Assembly: GCF_029143285.1 (NCBI RefSeq)
Contig: NZ_JAPDSH010000001.1
Span: 248,001-312,000, forward strand
From: Vagococcus proximus
Lineage (GTDB): Bacteria; Bacillota; Bacilli; Lactobacillales; Vagococcaceae
DNA: 64,000 nucleotides
Direction: 5' to 3'
Shown: positions 20,586 to 30,191 of the stretch, piece by piece
How positions within the stretch are numbered: the first letter of the stretch is position 1
Layout: every line of letters begins with the position of its first letter
The notes under the pieces: model-generated
What the model was told of the DNA's origin: nothing
Database searches by the model: none
The model's input: only the letters and a program-made list of their open reading frames with translations
Program-made: the position numbers and the translations under genes

Positions 20586-21827
20586 ATGAAAGTAAACAGT
20601 CAAATTAAAAGTCTCGGTATCTGGTTAATAGTGAGTAGTATGATTGGAGTGGGGATGGGGCTCCTGTCTGCCTTTTTCTTAAAAAGTTTAGCGGTCGTAA
20701 CAGCGATTCGAGAGACGAATCCTTGGTTATTACTGGGTTTACCTTTAGTAGGAATGACAACAATCTATTGTTACGAGCGATTTGGTGGTGAGTCTAAGCG
20801 AGGAAATAATTTAGTGATTGAACGAGCCAATGGCGGGCAGGAAAAAATCCCCATGCAGCTTATTCCTCTAACCTTATTTGGTACAATTGCGACTCACCTA
20901 TTTGGTGGTTCTGTTGGCCGTGAAGGAACAGCTGTTCAAATGGGAGGAGCCTTAGCAGAAAAAGTGGCCTCGTTGTTTAAATTAGGACCTCTTGATAGAG
21001 AAATAGTTATTATTTGTGGTATAAGTGGGGGATTTAGCAGCGTGTTTGGTACACCGTTTGCGGGTTGTATGTTTGCCCTTGAAGTTCTTTGTATTGGTAA
21101 ATTAAGAACACCTGCTTTAATACCAAGTCTTATAACGGCCCTTGTAGCTTACGGCACAACGGTTTTATTAAAGGTCAGTCATACTCATTACCAAGTTGGA
21201 GAGTTACCCAGTTTTAGTGTAGCTTTACTTTTAAAATTGTTAGTGTGTGCTATCTTGTTTGGTCTTGTAAGTCGATTATTTAGTTGGGGAATTCGTCAAT
21301 TAAAAGAGACATACGCAAAGTTTATTAGGAATCCGATTTTAAGAATTGGTTTTGGAGCAATACTAGTGCTTATGTTAGTCCTATTGATGGGGACAACTCG
21401 TTATAATGGATTAAGTTTACCACTGTTGGAAGAGGCTTTTAGTGGGGAGCATCATACCTGGGATTTTCTAAATAAACTAATATTAACAGTCTTCTCGTTA
21501 GGTGCAGGTTTTCAAGGTGGGGAAGTGACACCGTTATTTGAAATTGGTGCTACGTTAGGAGCGACCTTGGGCCAAGTGTTAATAATTCCTGTCGGGTTTG
21601 TAGCAGCTCTTGGCTTTATAGGTGTCTTTTCAGGAGCGACCAACACACCTATAGCGTGTTTAATAATGGGGATAGAGCTATTTGGAGAGGATATGATAGG
21701 GTGGCTATTACCTATTAGTGTGATAAGTTACCTTGTATCAGGACAAGTTGGTATTTATAGTTCACAACAACATTCTACTACTAAATTAGGACTGATTAAA
21801 AAAAATATGATTTTTTATAAAAAATAG
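20586..21827 (+). CDS. ClC family anion channel/antiporter
   Basis: Membrane chloride- or fluoride-type transporter of 413 residues with about ten hydrophobic helices. The selectivity region reads VGREGTAVQMGG near 111-122, with the external gating glutamate retained but Thr where chloride members usually have Pro. A second motif GGEVTPLFEIG is near 317-327 where chloride members have GxFxP. These changes resemble the fluoride-exporting CLC-F branch; this is a family-level inference from memory. The start at 20586 is preferred to the GTG three bases earlier. An attenuator-like leader precedes it. Confidence 0.85.
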   Translation: MKVNSQIKSLGIWLIVSSMIGVGMGLLSAFFLKSLAVVTAIRETNPWLLLGLPLVGMTTIYCYERFGGESKRGNNLVIERANGGQEKIPMQLIPLTLFGTIATHLFGGSVGREGTAVQMGGALAEKVASLFKLGPLDREIVIICGISGGFSSVFGTPFAGCMFALEVLCIGKLRTPALIPSLITALVAYGTTVLLKVSHTHYQVGELPSFSVALLLKLLVCAILFGLVSRLFSWGIRQLKETYAKFIRNPILRIGFGAILVLMLVLLMGTTRYNGLSLPLLEEAFSGEHHTWDFLNKLILTVFSLGAGFQGGEVTPLFEIGATLGATLGQVLIIPVGFVAALGFIGVFSGATNTPIACLIMGIELFGEDMIGWLLPISVISYLVSGQVGIYSSQQHSTTKLGLIKKNMIFYKK

Positions 21828-21840
21828 GTTTAATACTTAA

Positions 21841-21874
21841 TTTACCATAAAAATAAGTGTTGTTTTATGGTAAA
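21841..21874 (+). promoter_or_regulatory. 12-bp perfect inverted repeat and promoter before the DUF975 gene
   Basis: TTTACCATAAAA at 21841-21852 and its exact complement at 21863-21874. No T tract follows, so it may be an operator. The right arm overlaps a plausible -35 TTGTTT (21860-21865) with ATTAAT 17 bp downstream. Confidence 0.45.
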
Positions 21875-21905
21875 CTTAGACTATTAATTTTTAGGGGGAA
21901 AAGTT

Positions 21906-22775
21906 TTGTTTAAAACAAGTGCAACATTAAAACGTGATGCGAAACATATGTTAAAAGGACGTTGGAAAGATGCAATTCTATTAAATATTGTGCCATCATT
22001 ATTAAAGGTATTTTCTGTTTGGATAATTTCTATTGTTCTTGCAGGTGGTGTTTTTCTTGCATTAGTATTAGGTTCAGTAATAACTGATGAGGGAACGGTA
22101 TCACCAAGAACAGAACAAGTAGGTGGGGACATTTACGATAATGGAGACCTAGAAGGTGATGACTTTGACAGCCTTTTAGAAGAGTCCGAAGATAATTTTG
22201 TAAATTCAAGTGGTAATGCAGGTTCTAGTATATGGAGTGCGCTCATTTCAATACTGATTGGATTTATGACTATTGGGATTTCATTTACATTTATTGAAAT
22301 TTATCGTGATCCAACACGTAAAATCACACCAATGGCGGATCAATTTAGAATGTTTAATGGTAAAGACTTTGTTCCATTGTTTCTAATTCAATTATTAATG
22401 ACTGTTTTTACAGCATTATGGTCAATGTTATTCGTAATACCAGGAATCATTAAGTCATACTCTTATTCACAATCTTTTTATATTTATAAAGATTTATCAG
22501 AGCATGCTGAAACAACAAGTGTTAGTGCAACTAGCTATATAACAGAAAGTAGAGCTTTGATGAATGGCCATAAAGGTCGCTTATTCTATATCGATTTAAG
22601 CTTTATCGGTTGGCATATTGTATGTTGGTTAACATTAGGTTTAGGTTATTTTGTATTGTACCCATATATTAATGCAACAAAAGCCGCTTTTTATCGTGAT
22701 TTATCAAAAGATCGTTATACGGCTGCTGCAGCAAATGCAACAAATACAGATGAAGCTGAATGGACAAATTTTTAA
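21906..22775 (+). CDS. DUF975 family membrane protein
   Basis: Integral membrane protein of 289 residues and unknown function. It begins with the family-typical basic segment (FKTSATLKRDAKHML) followed by about five or six hydrophobic stretches. An acidic loop (about 62-105, rich in Asp, Glu and Ser) separates helix 1 from the rest. The start is TTG, supported by a GGGGG site ten bases upstream and by the N-terminal match to the family. It is a single gene with a shared terminator downstream. Confidence 0.75.
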   Translation: MFKTSATLKRDAKHMLKGRWKDAILLNIVPSLLKVFSVWIISIVLAGGVFLALVLGSVITDEGTVSPRTEQVGGDIYDNGDLEGDDFDSLLEESEDNFVNSSGNAGSSIWSALISILIGFMTIGISFTFIEIYRDPTRKITPMADQFRMFNGKDFVPLFLIQLLMTVFTALWSMLFVIPGIIKSYSYSQSFYIYKDLSEHAETTSVSATSYITESRALMNGHKGRLFYIDLSFIGWHIVCWLTLGLGYFVLYPYINATKAAFYRDLSKDRYTAAAANATNTDEAEWTNF

Positions 22776-22780
22776 ATTAA

Positions 22781-22813
22781 AAATACTCCTCATGAAAATG
22801 AGGAGTATTTTTT
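22781..22813. terminator. Bidirectional terminator
   Basis: A 13-bp perfect stem AAATACTCCTCAT / ATGAGGAGTATTT with a GAAA tetraloop between the convergent DUF975 and uspA genes. Confidence 0.93.
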
Positions 22814-22815
22814 GT

Positions 22816-23250
22816 TTATCTTACAATTAGAACCGGACATTTAGCGTGAGTTGTTACATAATTTGTAGTTGACCCAATTAAGAGCTTATCTAGACCAGAT
22901 TTACCTGTTGAGCCAATAACAATGAGATCAATAGCAAATTCTTCGGGAACTTCTGTAGCAATTATAGTCCTGATTGAGCCTTCTCTGAGGATAGGTACCA
23001 CTTTTTTTATGTTTTGTCTCTTAGCATCTTCAGAGAGTCTGTCTAATTCTTCATGTGCTTCTGCAATTCTTTCTTCTAACAACCCTTCAATTACGTAAGG
23101 GGCAAAGGGGTCAATACGTGTGTCAACAACTTGTAAAATAATTAAGTCAGCATCGTTTTGTGAAGCAAGTGTAACGGCTTGTTCGAATGCAAGTGTGGCA
23201 TTTTTAGAACCATCATACGCAACTAATATCTTTTCATAACGTTGGAACAT
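22816..23250 (-). CDS. uspA: Universal stress protein, UspA family
   Basis: Single Usp domain of 144 residues. The C-terminal G-x2-G-x9-G(S/T) type ATP motif is visible in VIGSTGKSGLDKLLIGST (near 112-129), so it is of the nucleotide-binding class. Role in stress survival is inferred from the family. AAAGGAGG precedes the ATG. TATAAT is found on the minus strand at 23282-23287, with a cre-like site just upstream, suggesting catabolite control. Confidence 0.92.
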   Translation of the reverse strand: MFQRYEKILVAYDGSKNATLAFEQAVTLASQNDADLIILQVVDTRIDPFAPYVIEGLLEERIAEAHEELDRLSEDAKRQNIKKVVPILREGSIRTIIATEVPEEFAIDLIVIGSTGKSGLDKLLIGSTTNYVTTHAKCPVLIVR

Positions 23251-23308
23251 AAGTAAAACCTCCTTTTCTTTTTGTATCTTTATTATACCAACTTCTTTTA
23301 AATAAAGG

Positions 23309-23324
23309 AAGTAAACGCTTTCTT
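23309..23324 (-). promoter_or_regulatory. cre-like site upstream of uspA
   Basis: AAGAAAGCGTTTACTT on the minus strand matches the CcpA consensus with one mismatch. It lies just upstream of the presumed -35 region of uspA. The same 16 bases occur before the ABC transporter gene at 28254. Confidence 0.6.
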
Positions 23325-23433
23325 TTCGGTTGGAGGTACAGAGAATTTGTTTTTTTAATGAAATGATAGGTGAAAATAGGTATAATTTGAAATGAGAGTT
23401 AGTAGATTAGGATAGAAGAAAGTAGGGACGGTC

Positions 23434-26232
23434 GTGGTAAAAAGTCAAATGTATGCTGTTGTCGATTTAGAAACAACAGGAACCAATCCAACAACAGACC
23501 GTATTATACAGTTTGGTTGTGTCTTTATTAAAGACAATCAAATTATATCGACGTATGCAACAGACGTTAATCCAAAGTGTAAAATACCAAAACATATTGA
23601 AAAATTAACAGGTGTTAGCACTCTTCAAGTGGCAAATGCACCGTATTTTGAAGATGTTGCTCCTGAGATTGCTGAGATGCTAAAAGGATGTGTCTTTGTT
23701 GCTCATAATATTTATTTTGATTATCACTTCCTAAGTCAAGAATTGAGTCGTTGTGGCGAGGAAGAGTTAACATTAGCAGGAATAGACACAGTTGAACTGG
23801 CACAACTATTTCTCCCGACAGAACCAAGTTATCGTCTTGGAGATTTAGCAGAAGCCTATGGGTTTACACATGATAGACCTCACCAAGCAGATAGTGATGC
23901 GGAAGTAACCGCAGAATTATTGTTATTAATAGAAGAAAAAATGATGTCATTGCCAATCGTAACATTAACTTCAATTGTTAAGCTTGCAGGCCCATTAGGG
24001 ATGAATACAAAGGATTATATTGAACTAGTGTTGGAAGAGATGTTAAAAGATGTCCCGCCGTTACAAAGTGGCATACAATTAATCGGAGGATTGGCTTTAC
24101 GCAAAAAAGAAGTTCCCACGTTATCAGTCAATGAAGCCGCAGTTTATCCTGAAAGTAAAGCGAAGAAGGTGAAACTTTACGCAGAAAAATTTGATTACCG
24201 AGCTGCACAAGGAAAAATGATGAACATGGTTCACCGATTTTTTACAACGCCTTTTCAAACAGAACCGATTGAAAAAGTGGACCGGTTTGCTGGGAAAAAT
24301 ATCGCTATAGAAGCTTCTACAGGAAGTGGTAAATCATTTGGTTATTTATTACCGTTAAGTTATCTTGCGACTAAGGAAGAGCCTGTGATTATTAGTACAG
24401 TTTCAACTGTTCTACAGACACAACTGGTGACGCGTTCAATCGCAGAGGTTAATCGTTTAAGACCAGATGCTTTATTAGGGACTTTGGTAAAAAGCCATCG
24501 TCATTTTATCGATTTAGAGCGATTTTCTGCAAGTTTGGTGTCGCCAGTCCCGCAGAAACAGTATGCGATTTATCAAATGAGGCTATTAGTCTGGTTAACA
24601 GAAACTGAAACAGGCGACTTTGATGAATTAAACTTAACGAATTTGAACCATGCCTTATTCAGACATGTCAGACATCAAGGCGTCGGCTATTTGTCTGAAA
24701 CTTCTGATTTTTATGACGTTGATTTTTGGAGACACCTTCAAAAGAAAGTCGCTCAGAGTAATGTGATTGTAGTCAATCATGCCTTTTTGTGTGAAGAAAA
24801 TCGCAGAGAAACACCGTTATTACCTGAAAGCAAGTATTTAATTATAGATGAGGCTCATCATCTTCCAGAAATAGCACAACAAACATTGGCACGTCAGATT
24901 AATAGTTATCAATTTAGTAAACTATTGGCAGGTCTTTTTTATGAGGATGACCGACAAGTTGAGTTAAAAGCATTGTGGGAACAAACAGCATGGCAAAGTT
25001 GGTTACGCCCACTTAAAACGTGTGTAACAGAATTAGCTGATTTATTTGAGGATTTAAAAGAAGATATTATAGAGGGAATTTTAATAGATGCAGGTGGTCA
25101 ACAAGATCAAGAGTGGTTAGTGACGAATGAGATTCTAGGTCGTATGCCCATTTATACAAGTAAAAATGTAGAACAGTTGCTATTACTTTTAAAGGATGCG
25201 GTAACTCTTTCGGAAAAACTAGAAGAGGCTTATCAAGCAGAAATTGATAAGTTTACCATAAGTGATCGTGCCTTGATGATGCAGTGGTTGTCAGAGGTAG
25301 AGGAATTGAAATCGTATCGAGAGTTCTTTGTCCAATTTGTAGCCACGAATCGAGAGGGACTATTGAGATGGATTATGATTAATAGTAAAAATCAACAGTT
25401 AACGGCTTTTTACTCTGACTTGGAAGCGACCACTGTTACGAATGCAACCTGGTACCAACGCTATGAAAAAATCCTTTATACAGGTGGAACGATACGCGCC
25501 GGAAAGGATACTCAGTTCTTGGGTAGAAGCTTAGGACTCGAGTACCTGCCCTTTAAATCAGTTCCATCAGCGTATGATTACAGTAAACAAGGCAGGATAT
25601 ACGTCCCAACAGAAGCAGTTAATCAGCAAGTCGTCAGTTCTTCGGAAACAATTCAGTTTATTTGTGAGACATTGGAGAGACTTATGAGTGAACAAACGCG
25701 GTCTGTTCTCGTTTTATTTAGTGCTCATCATCAACTTCAAACGGTTTATCATCGTTTAAATAAGACGTTAGGTGAAGGACAGGGAATCGAAGTTTTAGGT
25801 CAGGGGATATCAGGATCACGTGAGAAAATCATCAAACGATTTGAACACGCTAATCAAGCTCTGTTACTTGGTGCAGCCTCATTTTGGGAAGGGATTGATT
25901 TACCTGGAGAGAGTCTTGAAGTGATTGTTGTGACGAAACTACCGTTTGATTCTCCAGATCGTCCTTATGTTAAAGCCAAATATGAGTCTTTAGCCAATCA
26001 AGGTGTTGATTCCTTTTATAAATATGCATTACCGAAAGCGTGTATTAGATTAAGACAAGGGTTTGGTCGTCTCATACGTTCAGAAACAGATAAAGGAATT
26101 ATGATTATGCTGGATCCGCGTTTTGTCAAAGCAAAATACAGTCCGACCTTAATAAAAGCTTTACCACAAGATTTACCGATTATTGAAAATAATGTCACTG
26201 AAATACTGAAAGATATGAAAGATTTTCTCTAA
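23434..26232 (+). CDS. dinG: DinG-type helicase with N-terminal exonuclease domain
   Basis: DNA-repair helicase/nuclease of 932 residues. A DEDDh 3'-5' exonuclease domain (about 5-170) begins with VDLETTGTNP. The XPD/DinG-like helicase follows with Walker A EASTGSGKS near 287-295, a DEAHH box near 470, and the QGFGRLIR motif VI near 870. There is no obvious four-cysteine Fe-S cluster, in line with the Firmicute form, which acts as a nuclease rather than an active helicase. The start may be GTG 23434 or the ATG 15 bases on. It precedes ypmB and asnS as in Bacillus. Confidence 0.93.
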   Translation: MVKSQMYAVVDLETTGTNPTTDRIIQFGCVFIKDNQIISTYATDVNPKCKIPKHIEKLTGVSTLQVANAPYFEDVAPEIAEMLKGCVFVAHNIYFDYHFLSQELSRCGEEELTLAGIDTVELAQLFLPTEPSYRLGDLAEAYGFTHDRPHQADSDAEVTAELLLLIEEKMMSLPIVTLTSIVKLAGPLGMNTKDYIELVLEEMLKDVPPLQSGIQLIGGLALRKKEVPTLSVNEAAVYPESKAKKVKLYAEKFDYRAAQGKMMNMVHRFFTTPFQTEPIEKVDRFAGKNIAIEASTGSGKSFGYLLPLSYLATKEEPVIISTVSTVLQTQLVTRSIAEVNRLRPDALLGTLVKSHRHFIDLERFSASLVSPVPQKQYAIYQMRLLVWLTETETGDFDELNLTNLNHALFRHVRHQGVGYLSETSDFYDVDFWRHLQKKVAQSNVIVVNHAFLCEENRRETPLLPESKYLIIDEAHHLPEIAQQTLARQINSYQFSKLLAGLFYEDDRQVELKALWEQTAWQSWLRPLKTCVTELADLFEDLKEDIIEGILIDAGGQQDQEWLVTNEILGRMPIYTSKNVEQLLLLLKDAVTLSEKLEEAYQAEIDKFTISDRALMMQWLSEVEELKSYREFFVQFVATNREGLLRWIMINSKNQQLTAFYSDLEATTVTNATWYQRYEKILYTGGTIRAGKDTQFLGRSLGLEYLPFKSVPSAYDYSKQGRIYVPTEAVNQQVVSSSETIQFICETLERLMSEQTRSVLVLFSAHHQLQTVYHRLNKTLGEGQGIEVLGQGISGSREKIIKRFEHANQALLLGAASFWEGIDLPGESLEVIVVTKLPFDSPDRPYVKAKYESLANQGVDSFYKYALPKACIRLRQGFGRLIRSETDKGIMIMLDPRFVKAKYSPTLIKALPQDLPIIENNVTEILKDMKDFL

Positions 26233-26308
26233 ATATCTAGATTTGACAGTCACAACAGTGTAATATTCTGTTATAATATAAAAATACGATTAAAAAAAGG
26301 AGGCTGAA

Positions 26309-26785
26309 ATGAGGAAAAATATTTTAATTGGAATAAGCTTTGTTTTAGTTACCTTTATTTTCACCACAATAGTCTTTGTGATTCGAGGAAATCGTCCGAT
26401 GGTTCAAGCTAAAAAAGAAGCTATAACCATTGCAAGCAAACACGCTGATCTAAAATCAGTAGATAAATTTTATTGGTTTACTCGTAAAGAGACCACGTAT
26501 ACTCTTGTTGGGAAAAATGCTAAAAATGAAGGCATTATTGTTTTTATTCCAGAAGATGGTAGCGAATTAACAGTCTGTAGCCAAGCTGATGGTATTACAG
26601 AAAATGAAGCACTAAAAGTGGTTGATGATGAAATTAAGCCCCATCGTCTTCTAAAAGTTTCCCTAGGTTTGGTTGAAAATGATCCCACTTGGGAAGTAAT
26701 GACAGAAGATGAAGATGGTGTTATTTCTTATTATCTTGTTGATTTTGGAATTGGTAAGATTATCGGAAGTATGACAAATGTTTAA
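26309..26785 (+). CDS. ypmB: YpmB-like DUF5590 protein
   Basis: Protein of 158 residues with one N-terminal membrane helix (about 5-25) and an extracytoplasmic PepSY-like pair of domains. Function is unknown; the family sits between dinG and asnS/aspB in many Firmicutes, as here. AAAAAGGAGG precedes the start. TATAAT is at 26272-26277, but the TTGACA at 26243 is 23 bp away, so the promoter is unclear. An asnS gene follows after 41 bp. Confidence 0.78.
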   Translation: MRKNILIGISFVLVTFIFTTIVFVIRGNRPMVQAKKEAITIASKHADLKSVDKFYWFTRKETTYTLVGKNAKNEGIIVFIPEDGSELTVCSQADGITENEALKVVDDEIKPHRLLKVSLGLVENDPTWEVMTEDEDGVISYYLVDFGIGKIIGSMTNV

Positions 26786-26826
26786 AATGTAAGTAAAACT
26801 TATTAATTATAGAATGGAGAAAAGAC

Positions 26827-28143
26827 ATGAAAACAGTACGTATTATTGATTCAAAAAAACATGTAGGCGAAACAGTTAAAATCGGAGCCTGGATTGCAAA
26901 TAAACGTTCAAGTGGTAAAATTGCTTTCTTACAGTTACGTGATGGCTCAGCTTTCTTCCAAGGTATCGTTGTAAAAGCTGAAGTATCAGAAGAAGTATTT
27001 GAAAAAGCTAAATCATTAAGCCAAGAAACAGCTGTTTATGTGACAGGTGAAATTCGTGAAGATTCACGTTCAAAATTTGGTTATGAAATCGGTGTAACTG
27101 ATATCGAAGTAATCGGTGAAAGCCATGATTACCCAATTACACCAAAAGAGCACGGAACAGAGTTCTTAATGGACCACCGTCATTTATGGTTACGTTCATC
27201 AAAACAAAATGCAATCATGCAAATCCGTAATGCTATTATTTATGCAAGTTATGATTTCTTTGCTAAAAATGGGTTCATCAAATTCGATAGCCCAATTTTA
27301 TCAGGAAATGCTGCTGAAAATACAACTGAATTATTCGAAACAGATTACTTCGGTCAACCTGCATTCTTATCACAATCAGGTCAATTGTACCTAGAAGCTG
27401 GCGCAATGGCTTTAGGTCGTGTATTCGACTTCGGTCCAGTATTCCGTGCTGAAAAATCAAAAACGCGTCGTCATTTAACAGAGTTCTGGATGATGGATGC
27501 TGAGTATCCATTTGTAACGCATGATGAGTCTCTTGATTTACAAGAAGCTTACATCAAAGCATTAATCCAAGGTGTATTAGATAATGCCTCATTTGCTCTT
27601 GATACATTAGAACGTGACACAAGCTTATTACAAAAATACATTGATACACCATTCAAACGCGTATCTTACGATGATGCTATTTCATTATTACAAGAACATG
27701 AAGCGGATGAAGATACCGATTATGAGCATTTAGAACATGGCGATGACTTTGGTTCTCCACATGAAACTTGGATTTCAAATTACTACGGTGTGCCAACATT
27801 CATTATTAACTACCCAGCAAGCTTTAAAGCTTTCTATATGAAACCTGTACCAGGTAACCCTGAACGCGTTTTATGTGCTGACTTATTAGCGCCAGAAGGT
27901 TACGGAGAAATTGTTGGTGGTTCTGAACGTGAAACAGATTACGATGCTTTACGTCAAAAAGTCATTGATTTTGGATTAGATCCAAAAGATTATGAATGGT
28001 ACTTGGAACTTCGTAAATTCGGATCAGTACCTCACTCAGGTTTTGGTTTAGGTCTAGAACGTATGGTGACATTCGTTGCAGGAACTGAACATATCCGTGA
28101 AGCTATTCCATTCCCACGATTATTAAACCGTATTGAGCCATAG
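26827..28143 (+). CDS. asnS: Asparaginyl-tRNA synthetase
   Basis: Charges tRNA-Asn with asparagine in the cytoplasm. It is a class IIb synthetase of 438 residues: an OB-fold anticodon domain (about 1-110), then the catalytic domain with motif 2 [15 protein letters not shown] near 206-220 and motif 3 GFGLGLERM near 403-411. The residues [10 protein letters not shown] favour asparagine over aspartate specificity. No T-box leader is seen upstream. Confidence 0.96.
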   Translation: MKTVRIIDSKKHVGETVKIGAWIANKRSSGKIAFLQLRDGSAFFQGIVVKAEVSEEVFEKAKSLSQETAVYVTGEIREDSRSKFGYEIGVTDIEVIGESHDYPITPKEHGTEFLMDHRHLWLRSSKQNAIMQIRNAIIYASYDFFAKNGFIKFDSPILSGNAAENTTELFETDYFGQPAFLSQSGQLYLEAGAMALGRVFDFGPVFRAEKSKTRRHLTEFWMMDAEYPFVTHDESLDLQEAYIKALIQGVLDNASFALDTLERDTSLLQKYIDTPFKRVSYDDAISLLQEHEADEDTDYEHLEHGDDFGSPHETWISNYYGVPTFIINYPASFKAFYMKPVPGNPERVLCADLLAPEGYGEIVGGSERETDYDALRQKVIDFGLDPKDYEWYLELRKFGSVPHSGFGLGLERMVTFVAGTEHIREAIPFPRLLNRIEP

Positions 28144-28159
28144 AGATAAATTTAAGTTA

Positions 28160-28187
28160 AACCTCCTAATTTTTTAGGAGGTTTTTT
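28160..28187 (+). terminator. Terminator of asnS
   Basis: Stem AACCTCCTAA / TTAGGAGGTT with a TTTT loop and a T run. Confidence 0.9.
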
Positions 28188-28253
28188 ATTTGATTTAAGA
28201 CTCTGGAGCTTAGTAGTAAGGATCTGCTACACCATTTGATTTGAAGGAGCAAA

Positions 28254-28269
28254 AAGAAAGCGTTTACTT
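28254..28269 (+). promoter_or_regulatory. cre-like site before the ABC transporter gene
   Basis: AAGAAAGCGTTTACTT matches the CcpA consensus with one mismatch and is identical to the site near uspA. It overlaps the likely -35 region of a promoter whose -10 is TATAGA near 28283. A 10-bp inverted repeat ATCTGCTACA (28222) / TGTAGCAGAT (28304) brackets this control region. Confidence 0.55.
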
Positions 28270-28338
28270 GTGTTGATTCATATTATAGAATTAAATATCG
28301 GCCTGTAGCAGATAAATATTTTTAAAGAGGAGATAATA

Positions 28339-30102
28339 ATGAATAGTATTAGATTTTTTGTTAATTACTGTTGGACACATAATAAAAAGTACATAATTTA
28401 TACATTAGTATATCAATTGTTAATGTCAATTTTACCGTTATTATTAGTTGTATTTCCAAAATTCATTATAGATGAATTGGTAGGTTCTAAAAGAGTAGAG
28501 TATCTAGTTCTTTACGTATTAATACTTTTAGGCTATCAGCTGATAGGAGGATATTTGGCAAATATTTTCAAAAAAAAGGCCTTTATTGAGAAATCACTAC
28601 TTTTTATCAAGTTTCAATCTGAGTTAACTAAAAAAATGGCAACAGCAGATTTTGAAAGAATAGAAAGTTCCGAATTCTTAGATCAAAAAGAAAAAGCCTC
28701 TAAATTTTTATATGGGGAGGGTCAAGGTTTTGGTGCTGTTTTTGATAATTTTGCTAGTATTATTGGTAATCTAATTATTTTTATAGGAATTATCGGAATT
28801 ATTTCAACTTTAAATATTTTTTTGTTATTTATTTTTGTATTATTATCTATCGCTACTAGTTATTTTGATAATAAAACAAAGCAAAGTCATGTTGAGTGGG
28901 ATATGGCTAAATCCCCAATTGAAAGAAAAACAAACTATTTGATTAATCTAGTTGAGTCTTTTCAGTATGCTAAAGAAATTAGGATTTTCAATCTTTCATC
29001 ATGGCTGACAGCCAAAGTAGATAAACATTTGAGTGAAGGGAATAATTTTTATACCAAACAAATTGAGGCATCTGTTAGAGTTGAAACTATTAATTTGATT
29101 TCTAGTTTTATTAGAGATGCTGTAACCTATTTATTTTTAATATCTCAATATTTAACAAACAAAATATCAATAGGAGCATTTTCTATGTATGTGACATCTA
29201 TTGCCACATTTAGTTCATTGTTAAAACAAGTATTGGAAAGTTTGGCTACGATTAGGCAATATGAAAATTACTTTGAGGCGCTATCTTTATATCTACAAGT
29301 GACACCTGTAAAAAAGAATTTGGTTACAGCTGAGAGTTTGCCTACAGACTTTATTGACATGACTTTTAAAGAGGTCTGGTTTAAATATCCTGGTGCAGAT
29401 GACTATGCTCTAAAAAAAATAAATTTTAAAATACGTGCAGGAGATAATATAGCGATAGTTGGAGAGAATGGATCAGGTAAAACAACTTTAATAAAATTGA
29501 TCTGCCGATTATATGTTCCGACAAAAGGAAAAATATTAATTAATGGTTTAGATATACAGGATTTTGAAATTGAAGAGTATTCGAAGTTGATTTCTTCAGT
29601 TTTTCAAGATTTTAAATTATTCTCTTTTAGTATCAGAGAGAATTTAGTATTCGAAAATAAAAATAATATATCTGATTGCTCGATGTATAAATCATTGAAA
29701 GATAATGGTTTTAATATTGATAAATATCAATTTGGTCTAGAAACATCAATATATAAAAATTTTGATATCACTGGTTTTGAACCATCTGGTGGAGAAGGAC
29801 AAAAAATAGCTCTAGCGCGAGCAGAATTAAAGAATGCTCCAATTATAATACTTGATGAACCAACAGCTGCAATGGATTCAAAAGCTGAACTTGAGTTATA
29901 TTCGCGATTTAATTTGTTGACCAAAAATAAAACAGCCTTTTACATTTCACATAGACTGGCCAGTACTAAATTTTGTGATTATATTTTTTGTATAAAAGAA
30001 GGTGAAATAGTTGAAAATGGGTCTCAAGAAGAGTTGCTTTTAAAAAATGGAATTTATAAAGAACTTTACGAGATGCAGTCGGAATTATATGTAGTTAAAT
30101 AG
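28339..30102 (+). CDS. ABC exporter, fused membrane and ATPase domains
   Basis: Half-transporter of 587 residues that would work as a dimer. About six membrane helices fill residues 15-310. The ATPase part has Walker A GENGSGKTT near 375-383, a signature PSGGEGQ near 479-485 in place of LSGGQ, Walker B IIILDEP near 502-508, and an H-loop ISHR. It is related to peptide and lantibiotic exporters. No precursor peptide, modification enzyme or partner half-transporter is seen beside it, so the substrate is unknown. The gene is more AT-rich than its neighbours. Confidence 0.88.
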   Translation: MNSIRFFVNYCWTHNKKYIIYTLVYQLLMSILPLLLVVFPKFIIDELVGSKRVEYLVLYVLILLGYQLIGGYLANIFKKKAFIEKSLLFIKFQSELTKKMATADFERIESSEFLDQKEKASKFLYGEGQGFGAVFDNFASIIGNLIIFIGIIGIISTLNIFLLFIFVLLSIATSYFDNKTKQSHVEWDMAKSPIERKTNYLINLVESFQYAKEIRIFNLSSWLTAKVDKHLSEGNNFYTKQIEASVRVETINLISSFIRDAVTYLFLISQYLTNKISIGAFSMYVTSIATFSSLLKQVLESLATIRQYENYFEALSLYLQVTPVKKNLVTAESLPTDFIDMTFKEVWFKYPGADDYALKKINFKIRAGDNIAIVGENGSGKTTLIKLICRLYVPTKGKILINGLDIQDFEIEEYSKLISSVFQDFKLFSFSIRENLVFENKNNISDCSMYKSLKDNGFNIDKYQFGLETSIYKNFDITGFEPSGGEGQKIALARAELKNAPIIILDEPTAAMDSKAELELYSRFNLLTKNKTAFYISHRLASTKFCDYIFCIKEGEIVENGSQEELLLKNGIYKELYEMQSELYVVK

Positions 30103-30191
30103 GTTATTTTTAATCATATATTTTGTATCTTTTCCGAACACCCTTTATAGTAAAAGTAGGCACAAAAGTAGATTAAGTAGAGGTGAGGCAA

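Noticed and set aside
26234-26308. Sigma-A promoter TTGACA/TATAAT before ypmB
   Set aside because: Both hexamers are good but are 23 bp apart, outside the usual spacing; not listed as a promoter.
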